Of a DNA stretch of 21,845 nucleotides, positions 1 to 6,631 are shown in pieces (position 1 is the stretch's first letter; every line of letters begins with the position of its first letter). The DNA comes from DATJLQ01 sp035509415 (lineage in GTDB: Bacteria; Pseudomonadota; Alphaproteobacteria; JACZXZ01): the NCBI GenBank assembly GCA_035509415.1, contig DATJLQ010000070.1, forward strand, positions 1-21,845. The letters run 5' to 3'. The notes below the pieces were generated by a model, which saw nothing but the letters and a program-made list of their open reading frames with translations, ran no database searches and was not told the origin of the DNA. Made by a program: the position numbers and the translations under genes.

Positions 1-201
1 GACGATCTGCGCGGCGATGCCGGAGGGGTTGCCGCCGCCCGCCGCGGTCGCCGAAAAGACCACGAACCCGGCCGCGCCGATCGCGACGAGCGCGTTGGTG
101 CGCAGCCCGGCCATGCGCTGCCGCCACTGCCGCTCGAAGCCGATCACCGCGCCGACGAGCAGCGCGACGCCGAGCCGAAGCGCGATCTCCAGCAGGGTCA
201 T
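1..201 (-). CDS. MgtC/SapB-family membrane protein, N-terminal part only (cut by window edge)
   Basis: Only the first 67 codons are inside the window; the gene continues past position 1. The translation begins MTLLEIALRLGVALLVG and runs into IGFERQWRQRMAGLRTNALV, followed by a small hydrophobic segment ending near NPSGIAAQIV. The pattern of a first membrane helix, then G-x-E-R-x-x-x-x-R-x-A-G-L-R-T, then a second helix is the hallmark of the MgtC/SapB family of inner-membrane proteins, which are linked to magnesium limitation and ATP-synthase control in some pathogens; in most bacteria the role is unknown. It starts 16 nt after the stop of the SnoaL-like gene on the same strand, so the two are probably cotranscribed. 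The C-terminal half is not visible, so a regulatory ACT-like domain cannot be checked. Confidence 0.8.
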   Translation of the reverse strand, partial: MTLLEIALRLGVALLVGAVIGFERQWRQRMAGLRTNALVAIGAAGFVVFSATAAGGGNPSGIAAQIV

Positions 202-217
202 GACTGAGGGGAGGCGA

Positions 218-625
218 TCAATTCAACCGCGACGACGGTGGCCGTTGCGGGCGGGCCGGTCGGCGGGCGACGAGCTGGCCCGCCTGGTGATGCGCCATGC
301 GCCAAGCGCCGTCCTCGCGCACGAACCAGTTGCTGGCGACAAGCGTGCCGCCGTCGATTTCCTCCTCGCAGATGACCAGCGCCGTGTCGCCGTAGAGAAA
401 CACCTGCTCGTCGTAGCAGACGATCCGCGGCGACGCGGGGTTGGACATGATGCCGATCCAGCTTTCCATGACCGTCGTGCGATCGGCGAGCGGCGGCCAG
501 CCGGGATGGACGCAGGCCACCGGGGAATGCCGCGCCCACAGCGCATCCATCGCGTCGGTGTCACGCGTGGTGAAGGCTCGGTAGAATTCGAGATTGGCGG
601 CGAGCACGGCGTCGCGATCGTCCAT
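218..625 (-). CDS. SnoaL-like / NTF2-fold protein
   Basis: A 135-residue protein. The opening region (LAANLEFYRAFTTRDTDAMD followed by ALWARHSPVACVHPGW) is typical of SnoaL_3-type proteins of the NTF2-like fold: helix, Y-x-A-F-x-x-x-D, W, then a CVHPGW turn. Later segments (VCYDEQVFLYGDTALVICEE, then NWFVREDGAWRMAHHQAGQL) form the expected antiparallel sheet ending in W-R-M-x-H-H-Q. Members include small isomerases and hydrolases but many have no known reaction, and none is assigned here. The start is supported by an AAGGAGAG ribosome site 6 nt upstream. The last ~15 residues are basic and proline-rich and look like an unstructured tail. It is the first gene of a probable pair with the MgtC-like gene and is divergent from urtA. 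Confidence 0.8.
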   Translation of the reverse strand: MDDRDAVLAANLEFYRAFTTRDTDAMDALWARHSPVACVHPGWPPLADRTTVMESWIGIMSNPASPRIVCYDEQVFLYGDTALVICEEEIDGGTLVASNWFVREDGAWRMAHHQAGQLVARRPARPQRPPSSRLN

Positions 626-648
626 TTTGCTCTCCTTTTGCGCCGCTC

Positions 649-664
649 AGCATAGCGCGATGCT
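649..664. repeat. Imperfect 16-bp palindrome upstream of the SnoaL-like gene
   Basis: AGCATAGCGCGATGCT has perfect 5-bp outer arms (AGCAT/ATGCT) around an almost symmetric GC core. It lies 24-39 bp upstream of the SnoaL-like start codon, a plausible operator position. A short palindrome in GC-rich DNA can occur by chance and no regulator gene is adjacent, so this is only a candidate. Confidence 0.25.
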
Positions 665-711
665 CCCAAGCGCCGGGGCAATTTCGGCGCGGCATGAAAA
701 TGATGGGAACA

Positions 712-755
712 CACGCCTAAGAAATTGCCAGTCTTTTGCCTAAAAATTAGGCGTG
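712..755. promoter_or_regulatory. GCCTAA/TTAGGC half-site array, candidate activator sites upstream of urtA
   Basis: CACGCCTAA at 712-720 is a perfect inverted match to TTAGGCGTG at 747-755. Nested within it, GCCTAA (738-743), AAA (744-746) and TTAGGC (747-752) form a tight palindrome. There are thus three copies of one 6-bp half-site, the two direct copies being 23 bp apart. The array sits about 80-120 bp upstream of the transcription start predicted from the sigma-54 promoter at 805-820, where bacterial enhancer-binding proteins normally bind. The half-site does not look like the classical NtrC box (GCAC...GTGC), so the binding protein is not identified. Confidence 0.55.
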
Positions 756-772
756 ATGAAGAAATGGGCAAA

Positions 773-797
773 GCCGCCGAACTCACGGCGGCGTGAG
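773..797. repeat. Two overlapping, mutually exclusive inverted repeats
   Basis: GCCGCCG (773-779) can pair with CGGCGGC (786-792) around the loop AACTCA, while CTCACG (782-787) can pair with CGTGAG (792-797) around GCGG. The two pairings share bases and cannot coexist. Both lie between the half-site array and the sigma-54 promoter candidate, so on a transcript starting near 831 they would not be in the RNA; they could act only as DNA sites or in a longer transcript. Confidence 0.4.
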
Positions 798-804
798 CGC
801 CCAT

Positions 805-820
805 TGGCCTCGATCTTGCT
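805..820 (+). promoter_or_regulatory. Candidate sigma-54 (RpoN) promoter for the urt-ure operon
   Basis: TGGCCTCGATCTTGCT fits the sigma-54 pattern TGGCAC-N5-TTGCW: the invariant GG and GC have the correct spacing and TGGC and TTGCT are perfect, with mismatches only in the less conserved middle of the -24 box. Transcription would start near 831, leaving a leader of about 46 nt before urtA. Sigma-54 control is established for many nitrogen-scavenging genes, which fits a urea uptake and urease operon. No convincing sigma-70 promoter was seen in the same region. Confidence 0.6.
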
Positions 821-876
821 CAACGGATCGGGCGAGCGGCCCCCAACGCCGCCCAATCGCAGAACGTGAGGGAGAG

Positions 877-2172
877 ATGAGATTTTTCCAGGGGAAAATT
901 GGTGCGGTGCTGGCCGCGCTGGGGCTGATCGGCGCGCTGGCGTCGGCTCCGGCGAAGGCGGCCGATGACACGATCAAGATCGGCGTCCTGCATTCATTGT
1001 CGGGCACGATGGCGATCAGCGAGACGACACTCAAAGACACCGTGCTGATGATGGTCGACGACATCAACAAGAAGGGGGGCCTTCTTGGCAAAAAGGTCGA
1101 GGCCGTCGTTGTCGATCCGGCGTCGAACTGGCCGCTTTTCGCCGAAAAGGCGCGTGAGCTTTTGACGAAGGACAAGGTTGCCGTGGTGTTCGGCTGCTGG
1201 ACCTCGGTCTCGCGCAAATCGGTGCTGCCGGTGTTCGAGGAGCTCAACGGGCTCCTGTTCTATCCCGTGCAGTACGAGGGCGAGGAGAGCTCCAACAACG
1301 TGTTCTACACGGGTGCGGCGCCGAACCAGCAGGCGATCCCGGCGGTCGAGTACCTGATGAGCAAGGAAGGCGGGTCGGTGAAGCGTTGGGTGCTCGAGGG
1401 CACCGACTACGTCTATCCGCGCACGACCAACAAGATCCTCGAGGCGTTCTTGAAGTCCAAGGGTGTGGCGGCGTCGGACATCCGCATCAACTACACGCCG
1501 TTCGGCTTCTCCGACTGGCAGACCGAGGTGTCGGCGATCAAGAAGTTCGCCTCGGAAGGCAAGAAGACGGCGGTGGTGTCGACCATCAACGGCGACGCCA
1601 ACGTGCCGTTCTATAAGGAGCTCGCGAACCAGGGGATCAAGGCCACCGACATTCCGGTGGTCGCGTTCTCGGTCGGCGAGGAGGAGCTCTCGGGCATCGA
1701 CACGAAGAACCTGGTCGGCCAGCTCGCCGCCTGGAACTACTTCGAGTCGCTGAAGAACCCGGTGAACGCGGCGTTCATCAAGAAGTGGCACGCGTTCATC
1801 AAGAACGACAAGCGCGTGACCAACGATCCGATGGAGGCGACCTACATCGGCTTCAAGATGTGGACCCACGCGGTCGAGCAGGCCGGGACCACCGACGTCG
1901 ACGCGGTGCGCCAGGCGATGTACGGCCAGAAGGTCAAGGCGCCGGACGGCTACACGGTGGTGATGAACACCAACCACCACCTCTCGAAGCCGGTCTATAT
2001 CGGCGAGATCCAGGCCAACGGTCAGTTCCGCGTCGTGTGGCAGACCAAGGGCGTGATCAAGGCCGACGCGTGGAGCCCGTACCTCCCGGAGGACAAGGGC
2101 AAGATCGCGGACTGGACCTATCCGTGGGTGTGCGGCAATTGCACGGAGGCCAAATACAAGGACTGGTACTGA
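877..2172 (+). CDS. urtA: Urea ABC transporter, periplasmic substrate-binding protein UrtA
   Basis: A 431-residue type-1 periplasmic binding protein that captures urea for the UrtBCDE transporter. Residues 1-28 are a signal peptide (basic start, hydrophobic core, APAKA-AD cleavage region). The mature part begins DDTIKIGVLHSLSGTMAISE, then LLGKKVEAVVVDPASNWPLF and VVFGCWTSVSRKSVLPVFEE, all strongly UrtA-like; the family also shares the LLFYPVQYEGEESSNNVFYT stretch. The C-terminus WVCGNCTEAKYKDWY gives Cys419 and Cys422, with Cys107 the only other cysteine. An in-frame ATG at 793 exists, but 877 is chosen because it follows GAGGGAGAG and gives a clean signal peptide. It is the first gene of the block, behind the sigma-54 candidate, and is followed by two strong hairpins before urtB. 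Confidence 0.96.
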   Translation: MRFFQGKIGAVLAALGLIGALASAPAKAADDTIKIGVLHSLSGTMAISETTLKDTVLMMVDDINKKGGLLGKKVEAVVVDPASNWPLFAEKARELLTKDKVAVVFGCWTSVSRKSVLPVFEELNGLLFYPVQYEGEESSNNVFYTGAAPNQQAIPAVEYLMSKEGGSVKRWVLEGTDYVYPRTTNKILEAFLKSKGVAASDIRINYTPFGFSDWQTEVSAIKKFASEGKKTAVVSTINGDANVPFYKELANQGIKATDIPVVAFSVGEEELSGIDTKNLVGQLAAWNYFESLKNPVNAAFIKKWHAFIKNDKRVTNDPMEATYIGFKMWTHAVEQAGTTDVDAVRQAMYGQKVKAPDGYTVVMNTNHHLSKPVYIGEIQANGQFRVVWQTKGVIKADAWSPYLPEDKGKIADWTYPWVCGNCTEAKYKDWY

Positions 2173-2185
2173 GCTGAAATCCGAA

Positions 2186-2213
2186 CTGGCTTTCCGCTTC
2201 CGCGGAGAGCCGG
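2186..2213 (+). repeat. Hairpin 1 between urtA and urtB
   Basis: GGCTTTCCGC (2188-2197) pairs with GCGGAGAGCC (2202-2211) around the loop TTCC, with one G-U wobble; two more pairs (2186-2187 with 2212-2213) extend the stem to 12. It begins 13 nt after the urtA stop. No T-run follows, so it is not a standard intrinsic terminator. An mRNA-stabilising or partially attenuating structure that favours binding-protein expression over permease expression is the likely role. Confidence 0.6.
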
Positions 2214-2222
2214 CTCAAGCGC

Positions 2223-2251
2223 GGGTCCGTCCGGCGGGGGCGGGCGGACCC
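2223..2251 (+). repeat. Hairpin 2 between urtA and urtB
   Basis: GGGTCCGTCC (2223-2232) pairs with GGGCGGACCC (2242-2251) around a 9-nt loop GGCGGGGGC, again with one G-U wobble. It lies 9 nt after the first hairpin, so two stable stems stand side by side in the 144-nt urtA-urtB gap. There is no downstream T-tract. The G-rich loop could also take part in other structures. Confidence 0.55.
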
Positions 2252-2316
2252 AGCCGTCCCGGTGGGCGGCAGCGCGTTCCCCCGCCCAATTTGGATGACG
2301 TCGAGGATACCGGCCG

Positions 2317-3957
2317 ATGATTCGTGTTGCGCGCTACCGAAGGCTCTTGGCGATGCTCGCGCTTCTGGTCGGTGTGTTCGTGGCGGCGGCGCCGCGGCCG
2401 GCGGCGGCCGACGAGTACGCCGATCTCGTCCACAAGCTCGGCTCCGACAGCTTCGACGACAAGGAAGCGGCGATCAAGGCGCTCGGCGGCCTCGGCGACG
2501 ACCGCGCGATCAAGGTGCTGCAGGCGCTCAACGACGGCAACCTCATGACCACGACCGAGGGCAACAACGTCGTGATCGCGAGCCCGGCGGGCGACGACTA
2601 CAACATCGTCGACGCGGTCGACGGCAAGCCGCTCGGCAAGGTCGACAGCGACAAGGTCAACAGCATCATCGCCAACGACCAGCTCCGGAGCGACATCCAG
2701 GACGCGCTCTCGGGCCTGCAGATCTTCTCCAAGGACCCGAAGGTGCGCCTCCAGGCGGCGCTCGACGCCGCCGGCAACGCCACGCCCAAGATGGTGGGCG
2801 AGCTTTCGAGAGCGATCGCGGTCGAGACCAATCCCGACATCAAGGAGGCGATGCTCAAAAGCCTGGCGGCGGTCTACCTCAAGGTCGGCACGGTCGCGCA
2901 GAAATTGCAGGCGATCAAGGAGCTCTCCGATTCGATGGCGCCGAGCGTCGACAACATGCTGCGCGCGGCGGTCGACAACACGTCGAATTCCAAGGAGGTG
3001 CGCGACGCGGCACTCGCCGCCGCCGAGAGCATCGAGGGGCGGCTCAAATACGTCGCGGTCGGCGCCAACCTCGTCGAGGGCATCAGCCTCGGCTCGGTGC
3101 TGTTGCTCGCCGCGATCGGCCTCGCCATCACCTTCGGCCTCATGGGCGTCATCAACATGGCGCATGGCGAGATGATGATGCTCGGCGCCTACACGACCTA
3201 CGTGGTGCAGGAAGCGTTCGTGAACTACCTGCCGCCCTCGGTCTTCGGGCTCTACCTGATCGTTTCGATCCCGGCGGCGTTCCTGGTCGCGGGCGGGGTG
3301 GGCGTGCTGCTCGAGCGCAGCGTGATCCGCTTCCTCTACGGCCGGCCGCTCGAGACGCTGCTCGCGACCTGGGGCATCAGCCTGGTGCTCCAGCAGGCCG
3401 TGCGCACGATCTTCGGAGCCCCCAACAAGGCGGTCGCCAATCCCGCCTGGATGACCGGCGGCTTCAACGTGATCGGCGGCTTCACCATCACCTGGAACCG
3501 GCTCTACATCGTGGTCTTCTGCTTCCTCGTCCTCGGAACCCTGGCGCTGGTCTTGGCGCGCACCTCCTACGGGCTTTATGTGCGCGCGGTGACCCAGAAC
3601 CGCCCCATCGCGTCGGTCATGGGCATCCCGACCGCGCGCATCGACGCGCTCACCTTCGGGCTCGGCTCGGGCATCGCGGGCATGGCCGGCGTCGCGCTCT
3701 CGCAGATCGGCAATGTGAGCCCGAACCTCGGCACCATCTACATCGTCGACAGCTTCCTCGTGGTGGTGCTGGGTGGGGTCGGGAGTCTCATGGGCACGCT
3801 GGTGGGGGCGATGGGTCTCGGCATCGTCAACATCATGCTCGAGCCGTTCGCGGGCGCCGTCTTGGGCAAGGTCGTGGTGCTGGTCGCGGTCATCCTCTTC
3901 ATCCAGAAGCGGCCGCGCGGGCTGTTCGCCCTCAAGGGCCGCGCGGCGGAGACCTGA
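2317..3957 (+). CDS. urtB: Urea ABC transporter permease UrtB with long exported N-terminal domain
   Basis: A 546-residue inner-membrane subunit of the urea channel. Residues 1-31 form a signal peptide or anchor (RYRRLLAMLALLVGVFVAAA...AAADE). Residues ~32-248 are hydrophilic and helical; segments near 35-72, 145-190 and 195-243 look like HEAT-style helical pairs and, by topology, should lie in the periplasm. The permease proper starts near 249 with ISLGSVLLLAAIGLAITFGL, followed by MGVINMAHGEMMMLGAY, the LivH-family signature, and continues with several membrane helices to a positively charged end (FIQKRPRGLFALKGRAAET). LivH itself is ~300 residues; the extended N-terminus is known in many proteobacterial UrtB proteins. 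The ribosome site is weak (GAGGA). One base separates its stop from urtC. Confidence 0.95.
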   Translation: MIRVARYRRLLAMLALLVGVFVAAAPRPAAADEYADLVHKLGSDSFDDKEAAIKALGGLGDDRAIKVLQALNDGNLMTTTEGNNVVIASPAGDDYNIVDAVDGKPLGKVDSDKVNSIIANDQLRSDIQDALSGLQIFSKDPKVRLQAALDAAGNATPKMVGELSRAIAVETNPDIKEAMLKSLAAVYLKVGTVAQKLQAIKELSDSMAPSVDNMLRAAVDNTSNSKEVRDAALAAAESIEGRLKYVAVGANLVEGISLGSVLLLAAIGLAITFGLMGVINMAHGEMMMLGAYTTYVVQEAFVNYLPPSVFGLYLIVSIPAAFLVAGGVGVLLERSVIRFLYGRPLETLLATWGISLVLQQAVRTIFGAPNKAVANPAWMTGGFNVIGGFTITWNRLYIVVFCFLVLGTLALVLARTSYGLYVRAVTQNRPIASVMGIPTARIDALTFGLGSGIAGMAGVALSQIGNVSPNLGTIYIVDSFLVVVLGGVGSLMGTLVGAMGLGIVNIMLEPFAGAVLGKVVVLVAVILFIQKRPRGLFALKGRAAET

Positions 3958-3958
3958 G

Positions 3959-5110
3959 ATGGGCCCGGCCGCCGCACGCATCGGCTCGCTGTTCGACAGG
4001 CGCGGCTGGATCGCCTATTTCGCGGTCGGCTTCGTGCTGATCGTGGTGGTCCCGCTGTTGAACCTCTCGACCTCGTCGGGCTCGTTCTTCCACATCGGCG
4101 ACTACGCGATCCCGCTCCTCGGCAAGTACGTGTGCTACGCGATCCTCGCCCTCGCCATGGACATGGTGTGGGGCTACGCGGGCATCCTTTCGCTCGGCCA
4201 TGGTGCCTTCTTCGCGCTGGGCGGCTACGCGTTCGGGATGTATCTCATGCGCGAGATCGGGGCGCGCGGCGTCTACGCCAACCCGATCCTCCCCGACTTC
4301 ATGGTGTTCCTCAACTGGAAGGAGCTGCCCTGGTACTGGTACGGCTTCAACCATTTCTGGTTCGCCGCCATCATGGCGTTCGTCGTGCCGGGGCTCTTGG
4401 CGCTCGCGGTCGGCTGGTTCGCGTTCCGCAGCCGCGTCACCGGCGTCTACCTCTCGATCATCACCCAGGCGATGACCTTCGCCCTCGAGCTCGCCTTCTT
4501 CCGCAACGACATGGGCTTCGGCGGCAACAACGGCCTCACCGACTTCAAGGACGTGATCGGCTTCGATCTCCACGACAACTCGACGCGCATCGGGCTCTAT
4601 GTCTGCTCTGTGCTCGCGATGGGAGTCTGCTATCTCATATGCCGCTACGTCGTGACCTCGAAGCTCGGGCGCGTGCTCCTGGCGTTGCGCGACGCCGAGC
4701 CGCGCGTGCGCTTCCTCGGATACTCGGTCACCAACGCCAAGCTCTTCGTGTTCACGCTCTCGGCCCTCATCGCCGGGCTCGCGGGGGCGCTCTACGTGCC
4801 CCAGATCGGCATCATCAACCCGAGCGAGTTCTCGCCCGCGAACTCGATCGAGATCGCGATCTGGGTCGCGGTCGGCGGGCGCGGCACGCTGGTCGGCGCC
4901 ATCATCGGCGCGTTCCTGGTGAACTTCGCCAAGAGCTATTTCACCGGCGCCTTGCCCGACGTCTGGCTGTTCCTGCTCGGCGCCCTCTTCATCCTGGTCA
5001 CCATGTTCCTGCCCAAGGGTGTGATGGGCCTGGCGGCGCAGATGCGCGACTGGCATCTCGGCCGGCGCGCGGCGCAATCGGCGGCGCGCGAGGCGGGGGT
5101 GAGCCAATGA
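3959..5110 (+). CDS. urtC: Urea ABC transporter permease UrtC
   Basis: A 383-residue LivM-family permease that pairs with UrtB. After a short cytoplasmic start (MGPAAARIGSLFDRRGW) come a first helix (IAYFAVGFVLIVVVPLL) and the conserved segment ILALAMDMVWGYAGILSLGH followed by GAFFALGGYAFGMYL. A long aromatic loop (NWKELPWYWYGFNHFWF) is characteristic of UrtC compared with LivM. Further marks are GVYLSIITQAMTFALELAFF, FGGNNGLTDFKD, and the cytoplasmic coupling region LALRDAEPRVRFLGYSVTNAK. The start at 3959 is chosen because it directly follows the urtB stop (one-base gap); an upstream extension would overlap urtB by ~185 nt. Its TGA overlaps the urtD ATG (ATGA). Confidence 0.95.
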   Translation: MGPAAARIGSLFDRRGWIAYFAVGFVLIVVVPLLNLSTSSGSFFHIGDYAIPLLGKYVCYAILALAMDMVWGYAGILSLGHGAFFALGGYAFGMYLMREIGARGVYANPILPDFMVFLNWKELPWYWYGFNHFWFAAIMAFVVPGLLALAVGWFAFRSRVTGVYLSIITQAMTFALELAFFRNDMGFGGNNGLTDFKDVIGFDLHDNSTRIGLYVCSVLAMGVCYLICRYVVTSKLGRVLLALRDAEPRVRFLGYSVTNAKLFVFTLSALIAGLAGALYVPQIGIINPSEFSPANSIEIAIWVAVGGRGTLVGAIIGAFLVNFAKSYFTGALPDVWLFLLGALFILVTMFLPKGVMGLAAQMRDWHLGRRAAQSAAREAGVSQ

Positions 5111-5919
5111 GCGAAGCCGTCGCCCTCAAGCCCCAGGCGCCGCAAGCCCCCGAGCGCGGCAAGGCCGCACCCAAGCCCGCCGCCGATACCCATCTCTACC
5201 TCGACGGCGTCAGCGTGAGCTTCGACGGCTTCAAGGCGCTCAACGAGCTCTCCCTCGTCATCAACAAGGGCGAGCTCAGGACCGTGATCGGCCCCAACGG
5301 CGCGGGCAAGACGACGATGATGGACGTGATCACGGGCAAGACCCGGCCCGACGGCGGCGACGTCTATTTCGACGGCAAGATCGACCTCACCAAGCTCGAG
5401 GAAAGCGACATCGCCAATCTCGGCATTGGGCGCAAGTTCCAGAAGCCGACCGTGTTCGAGAACCTGACCGTGTTCGAGAATCTCGAGCTCGCGCTGCGCA
5501 CCTCGCGCGGCACCTGGAAGACGCTGTTCGCGCGCCTGATGGGCGAGCAGCGCGACGCGATCGACGCCATGCTCCAGCGCATCGGCCTGGTCGAGCGCGC
5601 GCGCACCGTCGCGGGCGCCTTGAGCCACGGGCAGAAGCAGTGGCTCGAGATCGGCATGCTCCTGGTGCAGGACGCGCAGCTCCTGCTGCTCGACGAGCCG
5701 GTCGCGGGCATGACCGACCACGAGACCGAGGCGACCGCCGAGCTGTTCGTCTCGATCGCGGGGGCGCGCACCCTGGTCGTGGTCGAGCACGACATGGAAT
5801 TCGTGCGCCGCCTGGGTGCGCGCATCACGGTGCTCCACGAGGGCACGGTGCTCGCCGAGGGGCCGCTCGACCACGTGCAGAACGATCCGCGCGTGATCGA
5901 AGTCTATCTCGGCCGGTGA
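5107..5919 (+). CDS. urtD: Urea ABC transporter ATP-binding protein UrtD
   Basis: A 270-residue ABC ATPase of the LivG type that powers urea import from the cytoplasmic face. Walker A GPNGAGKT is at residues 62-69, the signature LSHGQ at 172-176, Walker B LLLLDEP at 192-198, and the switch histidine at 228 (VVEHDM). The signature motif reads LSHGQ rather than LSGGQ, as is usual in UrtD. The first ~28 residues are proline- and alanine-rich and look disordered. The segment TVFENL is present twice in tandem at residues 115-126 and encoded by a near-exact 18-nt duplication. It overlaps urtC by four bases, implying translational coupling, and is followed 16 nt later by urtE. Confidence 0.95.
   Translation: MSEAVALKPQAPQAPERGKAAPKPAADTHLYLDGVSVSFDGFKALNELSLVINKGELRTVIGPNGAGKTTMMDVITGKTRPDGGDVYFDGKIDLTKLEESDIANLGIGRKFQKPTVFENLTVFENLELALRTSRGTWKTLFARLMGEQRDAIDAMLQRIGLVERARTVAGALSHGQKQWLEIGMLLVQDAQLLLLDEPVAGMTDHETEATAELFVSIAGARTLVVVEHDMEFVRRLGARITVLHEGTVLAEGPLDHVQNDPRVIEVYLGR
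5448..5483 (+). repeat. 18-nt tandem duplication inside urtD
   Basis: GACCGTGTTCGAGAACCT (5448-5465) is followed at once by GACCGTGTTCGAGAATCT (5466-5483), differing at one position and encoding TVFENL twice. A similar T-V-F-E-x-L-T-V-F-E-N-L sequence is usual for UrtD proteins as I recall them, so this is probably a conserved family feature and not a recent slip. Confidence 0.7.
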
Positions 5920-5935
5920 GCGGGGGACGCTGAGC

Positions 5936-6631
5936 ATGCTCGCGGTCGAGAAGATCAATCTCTATTACGGCGCGTCGCACACGCTGCGCGACGTGAGCGT
6001 CGCCGCGACCAAGGGCAAGATCACCTGCATCCTGGGCCGGAACGGCGTGGGGAAGACGAGCCTCCTGCGCGCGATCTTCGGCTTGAAGGAGATCGCGAGC
6101 GGCGCCATCAAGTGGGAGGAGCGCGACATCTCGAAGCTCCGGCCCTACGAGCGCGCGCGCCTCGGCCTCGCCATGGTGCCCCAGGGGCGCGAGATCTTCC
6201 CGCGCCTCACCGTGCTCGAGAACATGAAGACCGGCTTCGCGTGCCTGCCGCGCGGCGAGCGCAGCATCCCGGACGACATTTTCGAGCTGTTCCCGGTGCT
6301 CAAGACCATGCAGGGCCGGCGCGGCGGCGACCTCTCGGGCGGCCAGCAGCAGCAGCTCGCGATCGCGCGCGCGCTGGTCACGCGCCCGCGCCTCCTGGTC
6401 CTCGACGAGCCGACCGAGGGCATCCAGCCCTCGATCATCAAGGACATCGAGCGCGTGATCCGCAAGCTGGCCGAGCGCGGCGACATGGCGATCATCCTGG
6501 TCGAGCAGTATTTCGAGTTCGCGCGCAACCTGGCCGACCAGTTCGCCGTCATGGACCGGGGCGAGGTGATGATCGCGGGCCGCGCCGAGGATATGGTCGA
6601 GAGCGAGGTTCGCCGCTACCTTACGGTCTGA
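5936..6631 (+). CDS. urtE: Urea ABC transporter ATP-binding protein UrtE
   Basis: A 231-residue LivF-type ABC ATPase, the second nucleotide-binding subunit of the urea importer. Walker A GRNGVGKT is at residues 34-41, the signature LSGGQ at 133-137, Walker B LLVLDEP at 153-159, and the sequence TEGIQPSIIKDIERVI that follows is typical of UrtE. The opening MLAVEKINLYYGASHTLRDV also fits. Val in place of Ala in the Walker A loop (N-G-V-G-K-T) is common in UrtE. The stop codon TGA is immediately followed by the ATG of ureD with no intervening base, so transporter and urease genes are joined in one transcription unit and probably coupled in translation. Confidence 0.96.
   Translation: MLAVEKINLYYGASHTLRDVSVAATKGKITCILGRNGVGKTSLLRAIFGLKEIASGAIKWEERDISKLRPYERARLGLAMVPQGREIFPRLTVLENMKTGFACLPRGERSIPDDIFELFPVLKTMQGRRGGDLSGGQQQQLAIARALVTRPRLLVLDEPTEGIQPSIIKDIERVIRKLAERGDMAIILVEQYFEFARNLADQFAVMDRGEVMIAGRAEDMVESEVRRYLTV

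Noticed and set aside
793..876. N-terminal extension of UrtA by 28 residues
   Set aside because: The extension would place the signal peptide internally and would start within the sigma-54 promoter region; the ATG at 877 has a strong ribosome site and a proper signal peptide.
626..876. Riboswitch (for example guanidine-sensing) upstream of urtA
   Set aside because: The predicted leader from the sigma-54 start is only about 46 nt and no conserved riboswitch core was recognised.
2186..2251. Rho-independent terminator after urtA
   Set aside because: Stems are strong but no T-run follows either; termination here would also cut off the rest of an obvious operon.
2215..3981. Minus-strand open frame of 588 codons opposite urtB
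   Set aside because: Same antisense artefact: Arg/Asp/His-rich composition, no ribosome site or domain, while urtB on the plus strand is well conserved.
5448..5483. Recent tandem duplication in urtD as an unusual mutation
   Set aside because: The doubled TVFE motif appears to be a normal family feature of UrtD, so it is reported only as a repeat.
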